64,000 bases of DNA from Paenibacillaceae bacterium (GCA_900766135.1 CAAFUF010000048.1:49173-113172), one strand, 5' to 3'. Positions 1-8,731 are shown, numbered from the stretch's first letter. Notes: generated by a model from the sequence alone, not told the origin. A program made the numbers and translations.

Positions 1-471
1 GCCGAACGTCGTCCATACCCGTTCTTCTTTGCCGCCGGCTTCATAGGTCGAATACGGCAAAGGGCGGCGTAGAAACATTTTGTCGATGTCCTCCTGAACC
101 GGCTCCCCATTCTCCCACACTTTATCGAGCGTAAGGAACAAAGCCGCATGCTCGGACGACCGGCCCTTAGCTAAGAAATCCTGAAAATAAGGCGATTGCC
201 GGGAAATGTGATTCACCATCAAATCGACCAATACATCGAAATGTTCACCGATCGCCCGGATGTCCTCCCAAGTTCCAAAGCTTGGATCGATCTCCAGATA
301 CGTGAGCGGCGCAAAACCGCGGTCTCCGGACGATGGGAAAGGGGGCAGAATATGAACGCCGCCCGCAAAGATATCCGAGAAATGCTTTGACAGCATTTCG
401 TGCAGCCTCTTCAAGTCCCCGCCCATGGAATCGGGATACGTGATCAATTGAACTTTATTTTTCAGCGGCAT
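1..471 (-). CDS. Sucrose phosphorylase (GH13_18), N-terminal 157 residues; runs off the window
   Basis: The gene encodes the start of a GH13 subfamily 18 glucoside phosphorylase, which splits sucrose with phosphate into alpha-glucose-1-phosphate and fructose in the cytoplasm. The N-terminus begins MPLKNKVQLITYPDSMGGDL, matching known sucrose phosphorylases (KNKVQLITY), and GH13 region I is seen as DLMVNH at residues 83-88. An AGGAGG site lies 7 bases before the ATG. It is the last visible gene of an operon with a PfkB sugar kinase just upstream, which would phosphorylate the released fructose. The catalytic residues lie outside the window, so related specificities (sucrose-6'-phosphate, glucosylglycerate or glucosylglycerol phosphorylase) cannot be excluded. 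Confidence 0.85.
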   Translation of the reverse strand, partial: MPLKNKVQLITYPDSMGGDLKRLHEMLSKHFSDIFAGGVHILPPFPSSGDRGFAPLTYLEIDPSFGTWEDIRAIGEHFDVLVDLMVNHISRQSPYFQDFLAKGRSSEHAALFLTLDKVWENGEPVQEDIDKMFLRRPLPYSTYEAGGKEERVWTTFG

Positions 472-483
472 GCTTATATCCTC

Positions 484-1440
484 CTATAATCCAAACTGTG
501 CTTGAATGGACTCGAGCTTCGGCAAATTCACCACGGCGCCTAGATGCTTCAACTTGTAGGCGCTCACGGCAAATCCCAGATTCAACGACTCCCTGACGGT
601 ATAACCTTGGAGCAGGGCCGCATAAAATCCGGACCAGAAAGCATCCCCGGCTCCCGTCGTATCCACTACCTCGGTCGCCAATGTCGGGAAGCTGACGGTC
701 TCGTTCCCGTTGGACACGATCGCCCCTTGTTTCCCCAACGTCATGATGACCAGCTTGGCTCCCAGACTAAGAAATCGGTCGATCTGCTTAAACGGATCGT
801 CTTTCCCGAACAACCGCTCCGCATCGTCTTCTGAAGGCTTGACGATATCCACTTTGGGGATGATCGATTTCACGTACTCCACGCCGTCTTCGCCAGACTG
901 CCAGATCATCCGATGATAATTGGGGTCGAAACCGATCAACAGACCGCGTATTCTAGCCTCCTCAACCACTCTCTCGATCACATGCCGGGACGGCTCCCGA
1001 GAAATCGGCCAACACGAGAAGTGTACCGCTTTGGATTGCTCCAGGGCGTTCTCCAGCTTCGACTCAAAGCTCAGTCGATAGTCGGCATCCCGATAGAAAA
1101 TCGGGATCGGCGAAGCCTGACTCTTCGTCAGTACGACCAGGCTCGTCGCCGCATCTACCCGTTGAATTCCGTCCGTGTCCATGCCGGCGTCTTCCAAACG
1201 CTTGATTAAATACGTGCCCAGCCCGTCTCTCCCGACGGTAGAGACAATCCGGGAGCGTATCCCGAGCTTATTGGCATTTATCGCTATATTCGAGGGCGAT
1301 CCGCCGGAAAAACGGGTATATCCGTCGTCCCGCGACTCCTCACCGTATTCATTGGCTATCATGTCCACGAGCAGCTCGCCGATCGTCAGGAGATCATTCG
1401 ACTTCGCTTCAAACGAAAATCTATCATCAAGTTGTATCAT
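484..1440 (-). CDS. PfkB-family carbohydrate kinase, probable fructokinase
   Basis: This 318-residue cytoplasmic ribokinase-family kinase probably phosphorylates fructose with ATP. The sugar-binding GGSPSN motif is at residues 46-51 and the C-terminal DTTGAGD motif, with its catalytic Asp, at 260-266. The reading frame is open further upstream, but the ATG at 1440 (MIQLDDRF) has an AAGGGGG site 7 bases before it and gives the usual family length. The longer version would overlap the esterase gene upstream. The stop is 12 bases from the sucrose phosphorylase start. Together the two enzymes would convert sucrose to glucose-1-phosphate and fructose phosphate. Fructose specificity is inferred from the neighbour. 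Confidence 0.85.
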   Translation of the reverse strand: MIQLDDRFSFEAKSNDLLTIGELLVDMIANEYGEESRDDGYTRFSGGSPSNIAINANKLGIRSRIVSTVGRDGLGTYLIKRLEDAGMDTDGIQRVDAATSLVVLTKSQASPIPIFYRDADYRLSFESKLENALEQSKAVHFSCWPISREPSRHVIERVVEEARIRGLLIGFDPNYHRMIWQSGEDGVEYVKSIIPKVDIVKPSEDDAERLFGKDDPFKQIDRFLSLGAKLVIMTLGKQGAIVSNGNETVSFPTLATEVVDTTGAGDAFWSGFYAALLQGYTVRESLNLGFAVSAYKLKHLGAVVNLPKLESIQAQFGL

Positions 1441-1465
1441 TCTTGTTCCCCCTTGAGTCCTATGG

Positions 1466-2404
1466 TCAACGCCGGAAAGCCCTTGCCAATGCACTGAAGT
1501 ATCCATCTTTGGCACGCCGGCTGATCTCCGCGTCGGGTACCGTATGCTCAAAACCATGGTAGCCTCCCGGATACAGCTGGAATTCCACGTCGACACCATC
1601 TTGTGCAAGCCGTGTAACGTAATCGATCGTTTCGTCCCGGAACGGGTCCAGTTGGCCCACGCAAGTATAAGTTGGAGGCAGACCGGCCAGGCTTTGCGCT
1701 CGGCTCGGCGCGGCATAGGGAGATATTTCCCCGTTCGCCTGCTCGCCCAGATACATTTTCCAAGCGGCCAGGTTATTGGCTCGGTTCCACACGCCCGGAT
1801 GGGTAATTTCATGGCTGGATGGGGTCACGTTACGATCATCGATCATCGGATAAAGCGGCATTTGAAAACAGATCGCAGGACCTTTGCGGTCGCGCGCAAG
1901 AAGCGCTAAGGCCGCCGTCATTCCTCCTCCGGCGCTTGGCCCGCCGATGGCGATCCGCTGAACATCGATGCCAAGCTCGGCCGCATTCTCGGCAACCCAG
2001 ACTAACGCCGCATAGCCATCCTCTATTCCCGCCGGGAACGGGTGCTCTGGAGCCAGACGGTAATCCGGCGATAAGACGACGCAGCCTGCGGCTTCCACAA
2101 AGCTTTGACAGATCCCGTCATCCACGCCGGGGTCGCCAAGCACATAACCCCCGCCGTGCAGCCACAGCAATGCCGGGAGGGCTTCCCCGTCTTGATCCGC
2201 CGGCTCGTATACCCGCAATAACATGGACTGCCTGTCCGCACCTGGAATTTGACGATCCGTGATCCGCACCCGTTGGGATCGAGGCGCATGGATGGGAGGA
2301 ATCATCCGGGCTTTCGCCAAGTCTTCAGGCAAATGAAACGGCGGATTCAACGTTAAGCCCTGTTTCAACTCCGGAGCAACTCTACTTATAAAGTTCATGT
2401 TCAT
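1466..2404 (-). CDS. Alpha/beta hydrolase fold-3 esterase (hormone-sensitive lipase type)
   Basis: This 312-residue cytoplasmic esterase has the oxyanion motif HGGG at residues 83-86, and the nucleophile elbow reads GPSAGG with Ser157. Most relatives have GDSAGG, so the Asp-to-Pro change at the elbow is unusual. A late GYHGFEH supplies the catalytic His. No signal peptide is visible. The AGGAG at the end of the upstream serine-hydrolase gene sits 9 bases before the ATG, and the two genes are only 3 bases apart, so they are translationally coupled. Lying between a sugar importer and sucrose phosphorylase, it may remove acyl groups from imported sugars. That role is inference. Confidence 0.85.
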   Translation of the reverse strand: MNMNFISRVAPELKQGLTLNPPFHLPEDLAKARMIPPIHAPRSQRVRITDRQIPGADRQSMLLRVYEPADQDGEALPALLWLHGGGYVLGDPGVDDGICQSFVEAAGCVVLSPDYRLAPEHPFPAGIEDGYAALVWVAENAAELGIDVQRIAIGGPSAGGGMTAALALLARDRKGPAICFQMPLYPMIDDRNVTPSSHEITHPGVWNRANNLAAWKMYLGEQANGEISPYAAPSRAQSLAGLPPTYTCVGQLDPFRDETIDYVTRLAQDGVDVEFQLYPGGYHGFEHTVPDAEISRRAKDGYFSALARAFRR

Positions 2405-2407
2405 CTC

Positions 2408-3886
2408 TCACTTCTCCTCAATACCGATAAATTCATGTTTCAAGGGAATGAAGCTTAAATGCTCATGCTGCATGCTTAGTCCGTTCCCCTGGAATTGAAA
2501 GGCAAGCCGATCGTGATGCGGGGAATCAGGAGGATATACATAAAGTTCAAAGCGGCCGTGATCCAGCCAAACGCCTCGGACCGCCGCCTTTCCTCCGCCA
2601 ATCAGGTCATTTTCGTTCCATTCACGAATACCGGCAATGAGTTGATGCTCTCCCTGGTGATCCCGCCATGTGAAGACGCATCGGTTTTCCTCAAACGCGA
2701 AGCCAACCCTTTGCAGGCCTTGTTCATTGGTTTGGATCCGATAACGCCGATGGGCGGTATTCCAAGGCAAGCTCTCCAAGCGGTCTTGCTCCCCTATTTC
2801 CAGCGAAGACAGTTTGCCGATGAGCCGGTCATATTCGGCAGGAGCCGATGCCAGGCGGGGCTCATTCATGGAAGGAAGCAAATGCCGCCAAACGGCATCC
2901 ATAACCCCTTGCATATCCTGTAGGCCTCCGTTCATCGCGATGACGGCATCCTGATCGGGCAAGACGATGCAATATTGGCCAAACGCCCCGTCTCCCCGAA
3001 AAGCATGATGGCGGCATCTCCAAAACTGGTATCCGTAACCCTGGATCCAATCCATGTTTAAGGGCTGTCCTTCCGGAGTTTCAACGGGTGTATTATCAAC
3101 CTGGCGCGAGCTCGCTTGCTCGATCCATTCGGAGGAGATCAACCTGGTCCCGTTCCATACGCCCTTATTCAGCAGAAATTGACCGAACTTGGCAATATCC
3201 TCGGTGCGTAGTTTTAGCCCCCAACCGCCCGTGTTTCCCCCTTGAGGCGCCTCCTCCCACGACGGACGGTCGATGCCTAAGGGCGCAAACAAGCGGGGCT
3301 GTAAATAATCCGCCAAACGGCTTCCCGTAACCCGCTCCACGATGGCTCCCAACACATGGCTTGCTCCGCTGTTATAAAGAAAATGATTGCCGGGAGCCTT
3401 TGTTACGGGAAGCTCCATGAACCCTCTTACATAGTCGCGGTCGCTCCTGTCGCCGACCCGTGCTTCCGTTAGGTGCTGAAGGAAGTCCCTGGTAGCCCCA
3501 AAACGAGCCGTGTCGGTCTCATGACCGGTCGTCATGGTCAATAAATGCCTGATGCTCATATCCCCTATATTTTCGCTTATCGCGCTACTATCCATCTCCG
3601 GAAAAAAGGCTAGGATTCGCTGATCCAAGGCAAGCCGTCCTTCCTGAACGGCGAAACCTGCCGCGAGCGACGTAAAGCTTTTGGTCAGCGAGTAAACGGC
3701 ATGGGGAATCTCCGGATGATACGGCTTCCACCATCCCTCGGCCAGGACATGGCCGTGCCGCATGAACATGAAGCCGTGAAGCTCCAGTTTTCTCTGCTCG
3801 ATCTCCTCCAGGAAAGACAAGATATCGGATGAAGCAACGCCTTGCCGTTCCGGGATGCTTCGAGGTAATGAATTCATGACTGTCAT
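2408..3886 (-). CDS. Serine hydrolase, class C beta-lactamase/PBP-like
   Basis: This 492-residue protein has a beta-lactamase-family domain over about residues 20-350 and an unassigned beta-rich C-terminal part. The SxxK motif is S66-L-T-K69 and a YNSG motif follows near residue 177. There is no signal peptide, so it is probably a cytoplasmic esterase rather than a lactamase. The frame extends upstream to 4033, but the ATG at 3886 has an AGGAAAGG site and lies downstream of a LacI-type operator overlapping a -10 box (3914-3931), so longer starts would precede the transcript. It is the first gene of the hydrolase, esterase, kinase, sucrose phosphorylase unit. Confidence 0.82.
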   Translation of the reverse strand: MTVMNSLPRSIPERQGVASSDILSFLEEIEQRKLELHGFMFMRHGHVLAEGWWKPYHPEIPHAVYSLTKSFTSLAAGFAVQEGRLALDQRILAFFPEMDSSAISENIGDMSIRHLLTMTTGHETDTARFGATRDFLQHLTEARVGDRSDRDYVRGFMELPVTKAPGNHFLYNSGASHVLGAIVERVTGSRLADYLQPRLFAPLGIDRPSWEEAPQGGNTGGWGLKLRTEDIAKFGQFLLNKGVWNGTRLISSEWIEQASSRQVDNTPVETPEGQPLNMDWIQGYGYQFWRCRHHAFRGDGAFGQYCIVLPDQDAVIAMNGGLQDMQGVMDAVWRHLLPSMNEPRLASAPAEYDRLIGKLSSLEIGEQDRLESLPWNTAHRRYRIQTNEQGLQRVGFAFEENRCVFTWRDHQGEHQLIAGIREWNENDLIGGGKAAVRGVWLDHGRFELYVYPPDSPHHDRLAFQFQGNGLSMQHEHLSFIPLKHEFIGIEEK

Positions 3887-3913
3887 GGAAGTTTCCTTTC
3901 CTGTCCAATGCGG

Positions 3914-3931
3914 TATGATAACCGGTTGACA
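3914..3931 (-). promoter_or_regulatory. LacI-type operator overlapping the -10 of the hydrolase/sucrose phosphorylase operon
   Basis: The 16-mer TGATAACCGGTTGACA at 3916-3931 on the plus strand is identical to the copy at 8304-8319. Its core AACCGGTT is a perfect palindrome typical of LacI-family sites. On the minus strand it reads TGTCAACCGGTTATCAT, in which TATCAT can serve as a -10 box with a weak TTCACT -35 box 16 bases upstream. It lies between the lacI-type gene and the serine hydrolase gene, so the regulator probably represses the second half of the cluster here. Confidence 0.75.
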
Positions 3932-4013
3932 TAACGAGTGAAATAAAAGCCGCTGACGTCCGTGCGGCTTGGTCTTGAATGTAGTCTTGCTTTCGCCCCG
4001 GCATCCAGCCTTG

Positions 4014-5003
4014 TTAAGTCGTTTCCCGTTCAATTAAATCGACCGGGAAGGAATTGATTTTGGGCACTTCCTCCCCTTCCAACTGCTTGACGACCAATTC
4101 GATGGTGCGTTCGCCCATCTCGCGAATCGGCTGCCTGATGGTGGTTAACTGCGGCGACACCAACGTAGCCACTTTCACATCGTCGTAACCGATGATTTTG
4201 ATGTCGCCAGGGATGTGCCTGTTTAACTGGCGGCAGGCCTGAATGACCTCGGCGGCGATGACGTCGCTGCTGGCGAATACGCCGTCGACTTCCGGATGCT
4301 CGGCCAAGAAATGAACCACCTCGCCCGGATTGCCGGGCTGATCGCCGTCATTGATCTCCAATTGCAAGTGAATCGGCTCCATGCCGACCGCGGCAAACTC
4401 TTCATCATACCCTTGGGCCCTCGCATTGGCTAATAAGGCCCCATGGTGCGGTCCGCCGATGCCGCGGTAAATATAAGCGGGATGTTGGCAGCCTTTGTCG
4501 ATCAACAATTTGGCGGCAAGCTTTCCGCCCAGGAAATTGTCCGATGTGACGATCGGAATATCCTCGGCTACGGTGCGGTCGAAAGAGACGATCGGCAAAT
4601 TCAAATTTAAATAATGCTCGATTTCCAACACCGAACTTCCCATGATAATGGCATCCACTTGATTTTTCTTCAACATTTCAATATATTTGCGCTCTTTGGC
4701 GATATCTCGGTTCGAGTTGCATAGCAGTAGCTTGTATCCCTTTTGGTCGGCATAATACTCCAGGTAATAAGCCAATTCGCTGAAAAAGGGATGGGAAACC
4801 GCCGGAATAATCAACCCGATCATGTTCGATTTTCGGCGAAACAAGGCGCGCGCCATTTCATTGGGTTGATAGTTTAATTCCTTCATCACTTGGTACACTT
4901 TATTGCGCGTCTTTTCGCTGATGTATCCCCGGTTGTTGAGTACGCGGGAGACGGTGGTTACTGAAACTCCCGCTCTTTCCGCCACATCTTCGATTCTGGG
5001 CAT
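4014..5003 (-). CDS. LacI/ScrR-type transcriptional repressor
   Basis: This 329-residue protein has an N-terminal LacI helix-turn-helix (residues 3-22, VAERAGVSVTTVSRVLNN) and hinge, followed by a periplasmic-binding-like sugar-sensing domain. An AAGGTGG site lies 6 bases before the ATG. It is encoded inside the cluster, between the importer genes and the catabolic genes. The obvious targets are the three identical TGATAACCGGTTGACA sites at 3916, 8304 and 8327 (the last inverted). The inducer is probably the transported sugar, plausibly sucrose or a derivative. Confidence 0.93.
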   Translation of the reverse strand: MPRIEDVAERAGVSVTTVSRVLNNRGYISEKTRNKVYQVMKELNYQPNEMARALFRRKSNMIGLIIPAVSHPFFSELAYYLEYYADQKGYKLLLCNSNRDIAKERKYIEMLKKNQVDAIIMGSSVLEIEHYLNLNLPIVSFDRTVAEDIPIVTSDNFLGGKLAAKLLIDKGCQHPAYIYRGIGGPHHGALLANARAQGYDEEFAAVGMEPIHLQLEINDGDQPGNPGEVVHFLAEHPEVDGVFASSDVIAAEVIQACRQLNRHIPGDIKIIGYDDVKVATLVSPQLTTIRQPIREMGERTIELVVKQLEGEEVPKINSFPVDLIERETT

Positions 5004-5077
5004 GAGATCCCACCTTGCCGTTTTTTAAACAATTATACCCTTTCCATTCCGTTTTTTCAGCCAAAGGTTGCCATGGC

Positions 5078-5902
5078 TTATTTCAGGGCACCTTCCGTAA
5101 TTCCTTTAATGATCTGCTTCTGAAGGAACAAATAAAGCACCAATACCGGGATGACGGTCATGATCAGTCCAGCCATCAGCGGCGCAAAGTCCACGGAATA
5201 AGAAGAGAAGAAATTGAACGTGGAGAGCGGCAGCGTCCGGTGCACCGGGGATAGCAATACCAGGCTTGGAAGCAAGTAGTCGTTCCAGATCCAGAGGATG
5301 TCCAGAACAATCAGGGTGACGAATACGGGCTTCAGCAAAGGCAATACGATTTGGAAGAACGTCCGCAATCGGGAGCTTCCTTCAATAAAAGCGGATTCCT
5401 CCAATTCGAAGGGAACGCCTTTGATGAAACCATGGAACGTGAACACGCCGAACGGTACGCCAAACCCCAAATACATAAACAATAAGGTCACTTTCGAGTC
5501 TAATAGATCCATATTTCCGTACAACATGACCAGCGGAATCATGAGCACCTGGAACGGAAGGGTTAGCGAAGCCAACATCACAAAGAAAATGATGGAGTTG
5601 ACCTTCCATTTGAACCGGACAAACAAATACCCCGTCATCGCCGAAAAAATAAGAATGATAAAGACCGCTACGACCGTGATGATCAGGGAATTCAAAAAGC
5701 CGTGCAGGAAATCCATTTTACCAATTGCGCTTGCATAATTCCCAAAATGAAAATCCCTAGGGAACGATAGCGGATTTTCGACGAACTGCTGGGTCGATTT
5801 GAACGAATTCATGACGATGATCAGAAACGGCGTCAGAAAGACAAGTAGGAAAACATAGAGAAGCGCCGTTTTGACCCCCGTTGCAATAGATCGTCCCTTC
5901 AT
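5078..5902 (-). CDS. Sugar ABC transporter permease, MalG type
   Basis: This 274-residue inner-membrane permease is of the carbohydrate-uptake-1 family with about six membrane spans. The EAA loop that contacts the ATPase is visible as EESAFIEGSSRLRTFFQIVLP near residues 170-190. Its ATG overlaps the stop of the upstream MalF-type gene by one base (TAATG), showing tight coupling. No ATPase is encoded in this cluster, so a shared MsmX/UgpC-type ATPase elsewhere must energise it, as is usual for such importers in Bacillales. Confidence 0.93.
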   Translation of the reverse strand: MKGRSIATGVKTALLYVFLLVFLTPFLIIVMNSFKSTQQFVENPLSFPRDFHFGNYASAIGKMDFLHGFLNSLIITVVAVFIILIFSAMTGYLFVRFKWKVNSIIFFVMLASLTLPFQVLMIPLVMLYGNMDLLDSKVTLLFMYLGFGVPFGVFTFHGFIKGVPFELEESAFIEGSSRLRTFFQIVLPLLKPVFVTLIVLDILWIWNDYLLPSLVLLSPVHRTLPLSTFNFFSSYSVDFAPLMAGLIMTVIPVLVLYLFLQKQIIKGITEGALK

Positions 5903-6783
5903 TACGACTCCACCTCCAGTTTCTTGAGCAGGTAAGACTGTGTCAGCGCAATGATTGCGACTACCGCAAACAACACCACCGCTTCCGCTTGGCCTATCCC
6001 ATATTGGTTGGACAAAAACGCCTTCTGCACGATATGATAGGTGGCCAGCTCGGTGGAATTAAACGGTCCTCCCTTGGTTAACGCCAGGTTGATATCGTAG
6101 GTCAAGAACGAACGCGAGATGGAGATAAAGATACAAATCACGGTGGCCGGGATGGAAAGCGGAAGTATGATCTTCCGAATGACCGCGGACCGGTCGGCCC
6201 CGTCAATGCTGGCAGCCTCCAGCACATCGCCGGGCACTCCGGAAAAGCCGGCAATGTAAATGATCATCAGATAACCGATCAACTGCCAGGCTGTCGCGAT
6301 GACGAGCGCCCAAAATGCGGTATTCGTATCCGTCAGCCAGGACGTCGCGAACAATGACCATCCGTACTTATTGCCAAGATAAGGGAGTACCTGGGAGAAT
6401 AAGGTCTGCCACAAATAACCCAGGACAATCCCGCCGATCAGGTTCGGGGTAAAGAAACCCGTCCGCAGCCATTGCTCCCCTTTGGTTCCGGCGGTTAGCG
6501 CCAGCGCAATGAAGAAAGCCGCCCCGTTAGCGATCAAGACGGTAAAAAAGACATATTTGAGCGTAAACCATAATTGGCCGAGGAACACCTTGTCGCTAAA
6601 TACCTCATAATAATTCGCAAATCCAATAAGTTCGCTGTTTGCCGTTCGAACATCCCAATTCGTAAACGTCAGATACAAACCGACGAGAAACGGAATAACG
6701 ACCACGGCGGCGAAAGCAAAAATGGAGGGCCCGCCGAACAGGAGGAACGTTCCGGCATTGGATAATAAATTTTTCTTCTTCAT
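5902..6783 (-). CDS. Sugar ABC transporter permease, MalF/UgpA type
   Basis: This 293-residue integral membrane partner of the following MalG-type permease begins with a lysine-rich stretch and a first hydrophobic segment at residues 10-35. The EAA loop reads LEAASIDGADRSAVIRKIILP near residues 190-210. It follows the substrate-binding protein gene after about 95 bases that contain a GC-rich hairpin. The two permeases form the transmembrane channel of the sugar importer. Confidence 0.93.
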   Translation of the reverse strand: MKKKNLLSNAGTFLLFGGPSIFAFAAVVVIPFLVGLYLTFTNWDVRTANSELIGFANYYEVFSDKVFLGQLWFTLKYVFFTVLIANGAAFFIALALTAGTKGEQWLRTGFFTPNLIGGIVLGYLWQTLFSQVLPYLGNKYGWSLFATSWLTDTNTAFWALVIATAWQLIGYLMIIYIAGFSGVPGDVLEAASIDGADRSAVIRKIILPLSIPATVICIFISISRSFLTYDINLALTKGGPFNSTELATYHIVQKAFLSNQYGIGQAEAVVLFAVVAIIALTQSYLLKKLEVES

Positions 6784-6828
6784 GTTGCCGCCCCTTTAAT
6801 AAACCCGTATTTGATTTCCCATAAATGA

Positions 6829-6857
6829 GGCGGGCCGAGGCAAGGCTCCTGCCCGCC
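6829..6857 (-). terminator. Intercistronic hairpin between binding protein and permease
   Basis: GGCGGGC (minus strand) pairs with GCCCGCC across a 15-base loop, and only a short TCATTT follows. Such structures after a binding-protein gene commonly stabilise its mRNA or attenuate the permease genes, giving excess binding protein over channel. The role here is inferred from position. Confidence 0.45.
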
Positions 6858-6879
6858 GTTCATTGTCCTATCCGATTTT

Positions 6880-8247
6880 CTATTTTCTTCCCTGGTATTC
6901 CCAATATTGCTGAACCTCGTCCGCAAGGCCCTTGCGATCGACTTTGTCGACGAGGTATTTTTGCATCGAAGCCCCCGTCTTGGACCAGTAATCCTGCGGC
7001 AGGTAATTGATTACGCCGATATTCATCACTTTGCCTTGATCCACGTACTGGGATACCGCCTCAGAGATGATGTTGCTTCCTTTTACTTTGACGTCCTTAT
7101 AAGGCATGGACAATCCCATCTGCGAAATGATCGCTTCTTGCCCCTGATCGCTCGTTACCATCCATTCGATAAACGCTTTTGCCGCTTCCTGCTGCTCCGG
7201 CGTCGAACCCGAGTTATCGATGGCAAACAGTTTCGGTTCGCTATAGGCGATTTGGCTGTTTCCGTAGTCGTCCGGATTGTTGCTGATCGGAACCGGAATG
7301 ACGCCGAATTCCTGATCGCGCCCTTCGAGCGGTCCAACCACGGCCCAAGTCCAATCGCCCATGAAGTAGAAGGCGGCATCGCCTTTGGCGAAATCGGCGC
7401 TGTCTTTGTTGTAGTCCGCAACGAGCGGGTCGTTTTTCCGGGCATTATATTTTTTCAGCAAATCGAAGGTATCCATCAGCCCATTGAATTGGGGGTTATC
7501 AATCAGCTTCGCTTCGCCGCTTTCCAGGGATTCTACGAATTTCCGGTTGTCTTCGACGTTTGCGGACTGCAAGGAATACGCCAAGCCCAGATAATGCGAG
7601 CCAAGCGACCAATCCGCTCCATGGATCATGACCGGAGCTTTGCCAGCCGCTTCGATTTTCTGAAATAACGCTTCCAAATCATTGCGCGTTTTAATCGAGG
7701 CCGGATCAAAGGCGCCCCCGATCGCTTCTTCAACCGCACGTTTGTTATACAGCAATCCGTAGCCTTGCGCGGTCCACGGAATGCCGAGGAATTTCCCCTC
7801 CAGCAGGGCCCCGTCTACTGCGCCCGGTTTGGTTAGCCCTTCATACTTGGCCTTTTCCGATTCCAAGTCCAGGAAGGAATCCTTATACTGCAAAATGGTG
7901 CCCGCGTCAAGATTGGCAATGGTTGCCGGATTCCCGGAGGCCAACAAAGATTGGAATTTCTCGATTTGCGCACCGCCGATCGGCGTCGGAATCAATTCAA
8001 CGGTTACGTTCGGGTGAAGCTCATGATACGTTTGGAATAATTTCTCGAATACTTCGTTCACTTCGGCCGACGTGTTAAAGAAGGTTAACTTCACTTCCTT
8101 CTCCGTTTGTTGCGGTTGTTCTCCGCCTTGGTTATTCCCTGCGGCAGGAGTATTGCTGTTTGCGTCATTGCCCTTTGAGCATGCCGCTAACAGAGAAAGC
8201 AGCAGAACCAGACAAACCGTCACTTTTAACCCTTTTGATTTGTTCAA
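6880..8247 (-). CDS. Extracellular sugar-binding lipoprotein of ABC importer
   Basis: This 455-residue binding protein of family 1 (MalE-like) captures the sugar outside the cell. A lipoprotein signal ends in LLSLLAAC, giving a lipidated Cys anchor, and a Gln/Asn-rich linker follows. The start chosen is TTG at 8247 with an AGGGGGA site 7 bases upstream. An in-frame ATG at 8298 would lie at or before the transcription start set by the -10 box at 8303-8308, and it would put a charged stretch before the signal peptide. It is the first gene of the importer operon and sits right behind the double operator. Confidence 0.92.
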   Translation of the reverse strand: MNKSKGLKVTVCLVLLLSLLAACSKGNDANSNTPAAGNNQGGEQPQQTEKEVKLTFFNTSAEVNEVFEKLFQTYHELHPNVTVELIPTPIGGAQIEKFQSLLASGNPATIANLDAGTILQYKDSFLDLESEKAKYEGLTKPGAVDGALLEGKFLGIPWTAQGYGLLYNKRAVEEAIGGAFDPASIKTRNDLEALFQKIEAAGKAPVMIHGADWSLGSHYLGLAYSLQSANVEDNRKFVESLESGEAKLIDNPQFNGLMDTFDLLKKYNARKNDPLVADYNKDSADFAKGDAAFYFMGDWTWAVVGPLEGRDQEFGVIPVPISNNPDDYGNSQIAYSEPKLFAIDNSGSTPEQQEAAKAFIEWMVTSDQGQEAIISQMGLSMPYKDVKVKGSNIISEAVSQYVDQGKVMNIGVINYLPQDYWSKTGASMQKYLVDKVDRKGLADEVQQYWEYQGRK

Positions 8248-8302
8248 GACTCTTCCCCCTAATCTTCGTTTTGTATGCGCATTCAAATCGTGGCGCACCT
8301 TT

Positions 8303-8343
8303 ATGATAACCGGTTGACATATAATGTGTCAACCGGTTATCAT
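8303..8343 (-). promoter_or_regulatory. Sugar operon promoter framed by two inverted LacI-type operators
   Basis: TGATAACCGGTTGACA (8304-8319) and its exact reverse complement (8327-8342) are separated by 7 bases. On the minus strand the distal copy supplies a consensus -35 box TTGACA (8327-8332) and the proximal copy supplies a -10 box TATCAT (8303-8308), 18 bases apart. The whole promoter is therefore built from the operator pair. Binding of the cluster's LacI protein at either copy would block polymerase. Confidence 0.82.
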
Positions 8344-8404
8344 AATTTGTTTTCGTGGCCTCTGGACCGATGGCTATATCACTGCAGTCCATTAATATAG
8401 ACCC

Positions 8405-8433
8405 GGCCCGAGCGATCCCCGGTCGCTCGGGCC
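8405..8433. other. Perfect 11-bp GC-rich hairpin upstream of the sugar operon promoter
   Basis: GGCCCGAGCGA and TCGCTCGGGCC pair perfectly around a 7-base loop. No T-run follows on either strand, so it is not a classical intrinsic terminator. The surrounding 8344-8697 contains only weak open frames without ribosome sites, including a hydrophobic 63-codon frame at 8528-8719 that is not accepted as a gene. Confidence 0.5.
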
Positions 8434-8697
8434 AAATAAATCCATTTGTTCATAAGTCTGACTGTACATTACGATTACGGCTTTCGTTCAAATCAAAAAA
8501 AAGCGGATCGCCCAGCACCGAAACTGGATGATCCGAAGTTACGCCTTTTGCTTTACGAATATGTTCATTCATCTGATCACTTCCCTTCTGCATCAGGGAT
8601 TGGGGTTCGTCTACTCAACCAGTTATACCCTCGGCGTCTACGGCTCCATCATCCTGCTGCTGATCCTTCCGGGGATCGTGATTCGCAAAACCGTGTC

Positions 8698-8731
8698 AAA
8701 AAGAGAGGTTCGTGGCTGAACCTCTCTTTTT
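8698..8731. terminator. Terminator after the Amadori operon
   Basis: AAAAAGAGAGGTT and AACCTCTCTTTTT form a perfect 13-bp stem with an 8-base loop. The flanking A and T runs make it active in both directions. It lies 10 bases after the stop of the cupin gene and closes the operon that starts near 13.4 kb. Confidence 0.85.

Noticed and set aside
4034..8298. Upstream in-frame extensions of the serine hydrolase and the sugar-binding protein
   Set aside because: Extended starts would lie at or before the promoters marked by the LacI operators. The shorter starts have proper ribosome sites.
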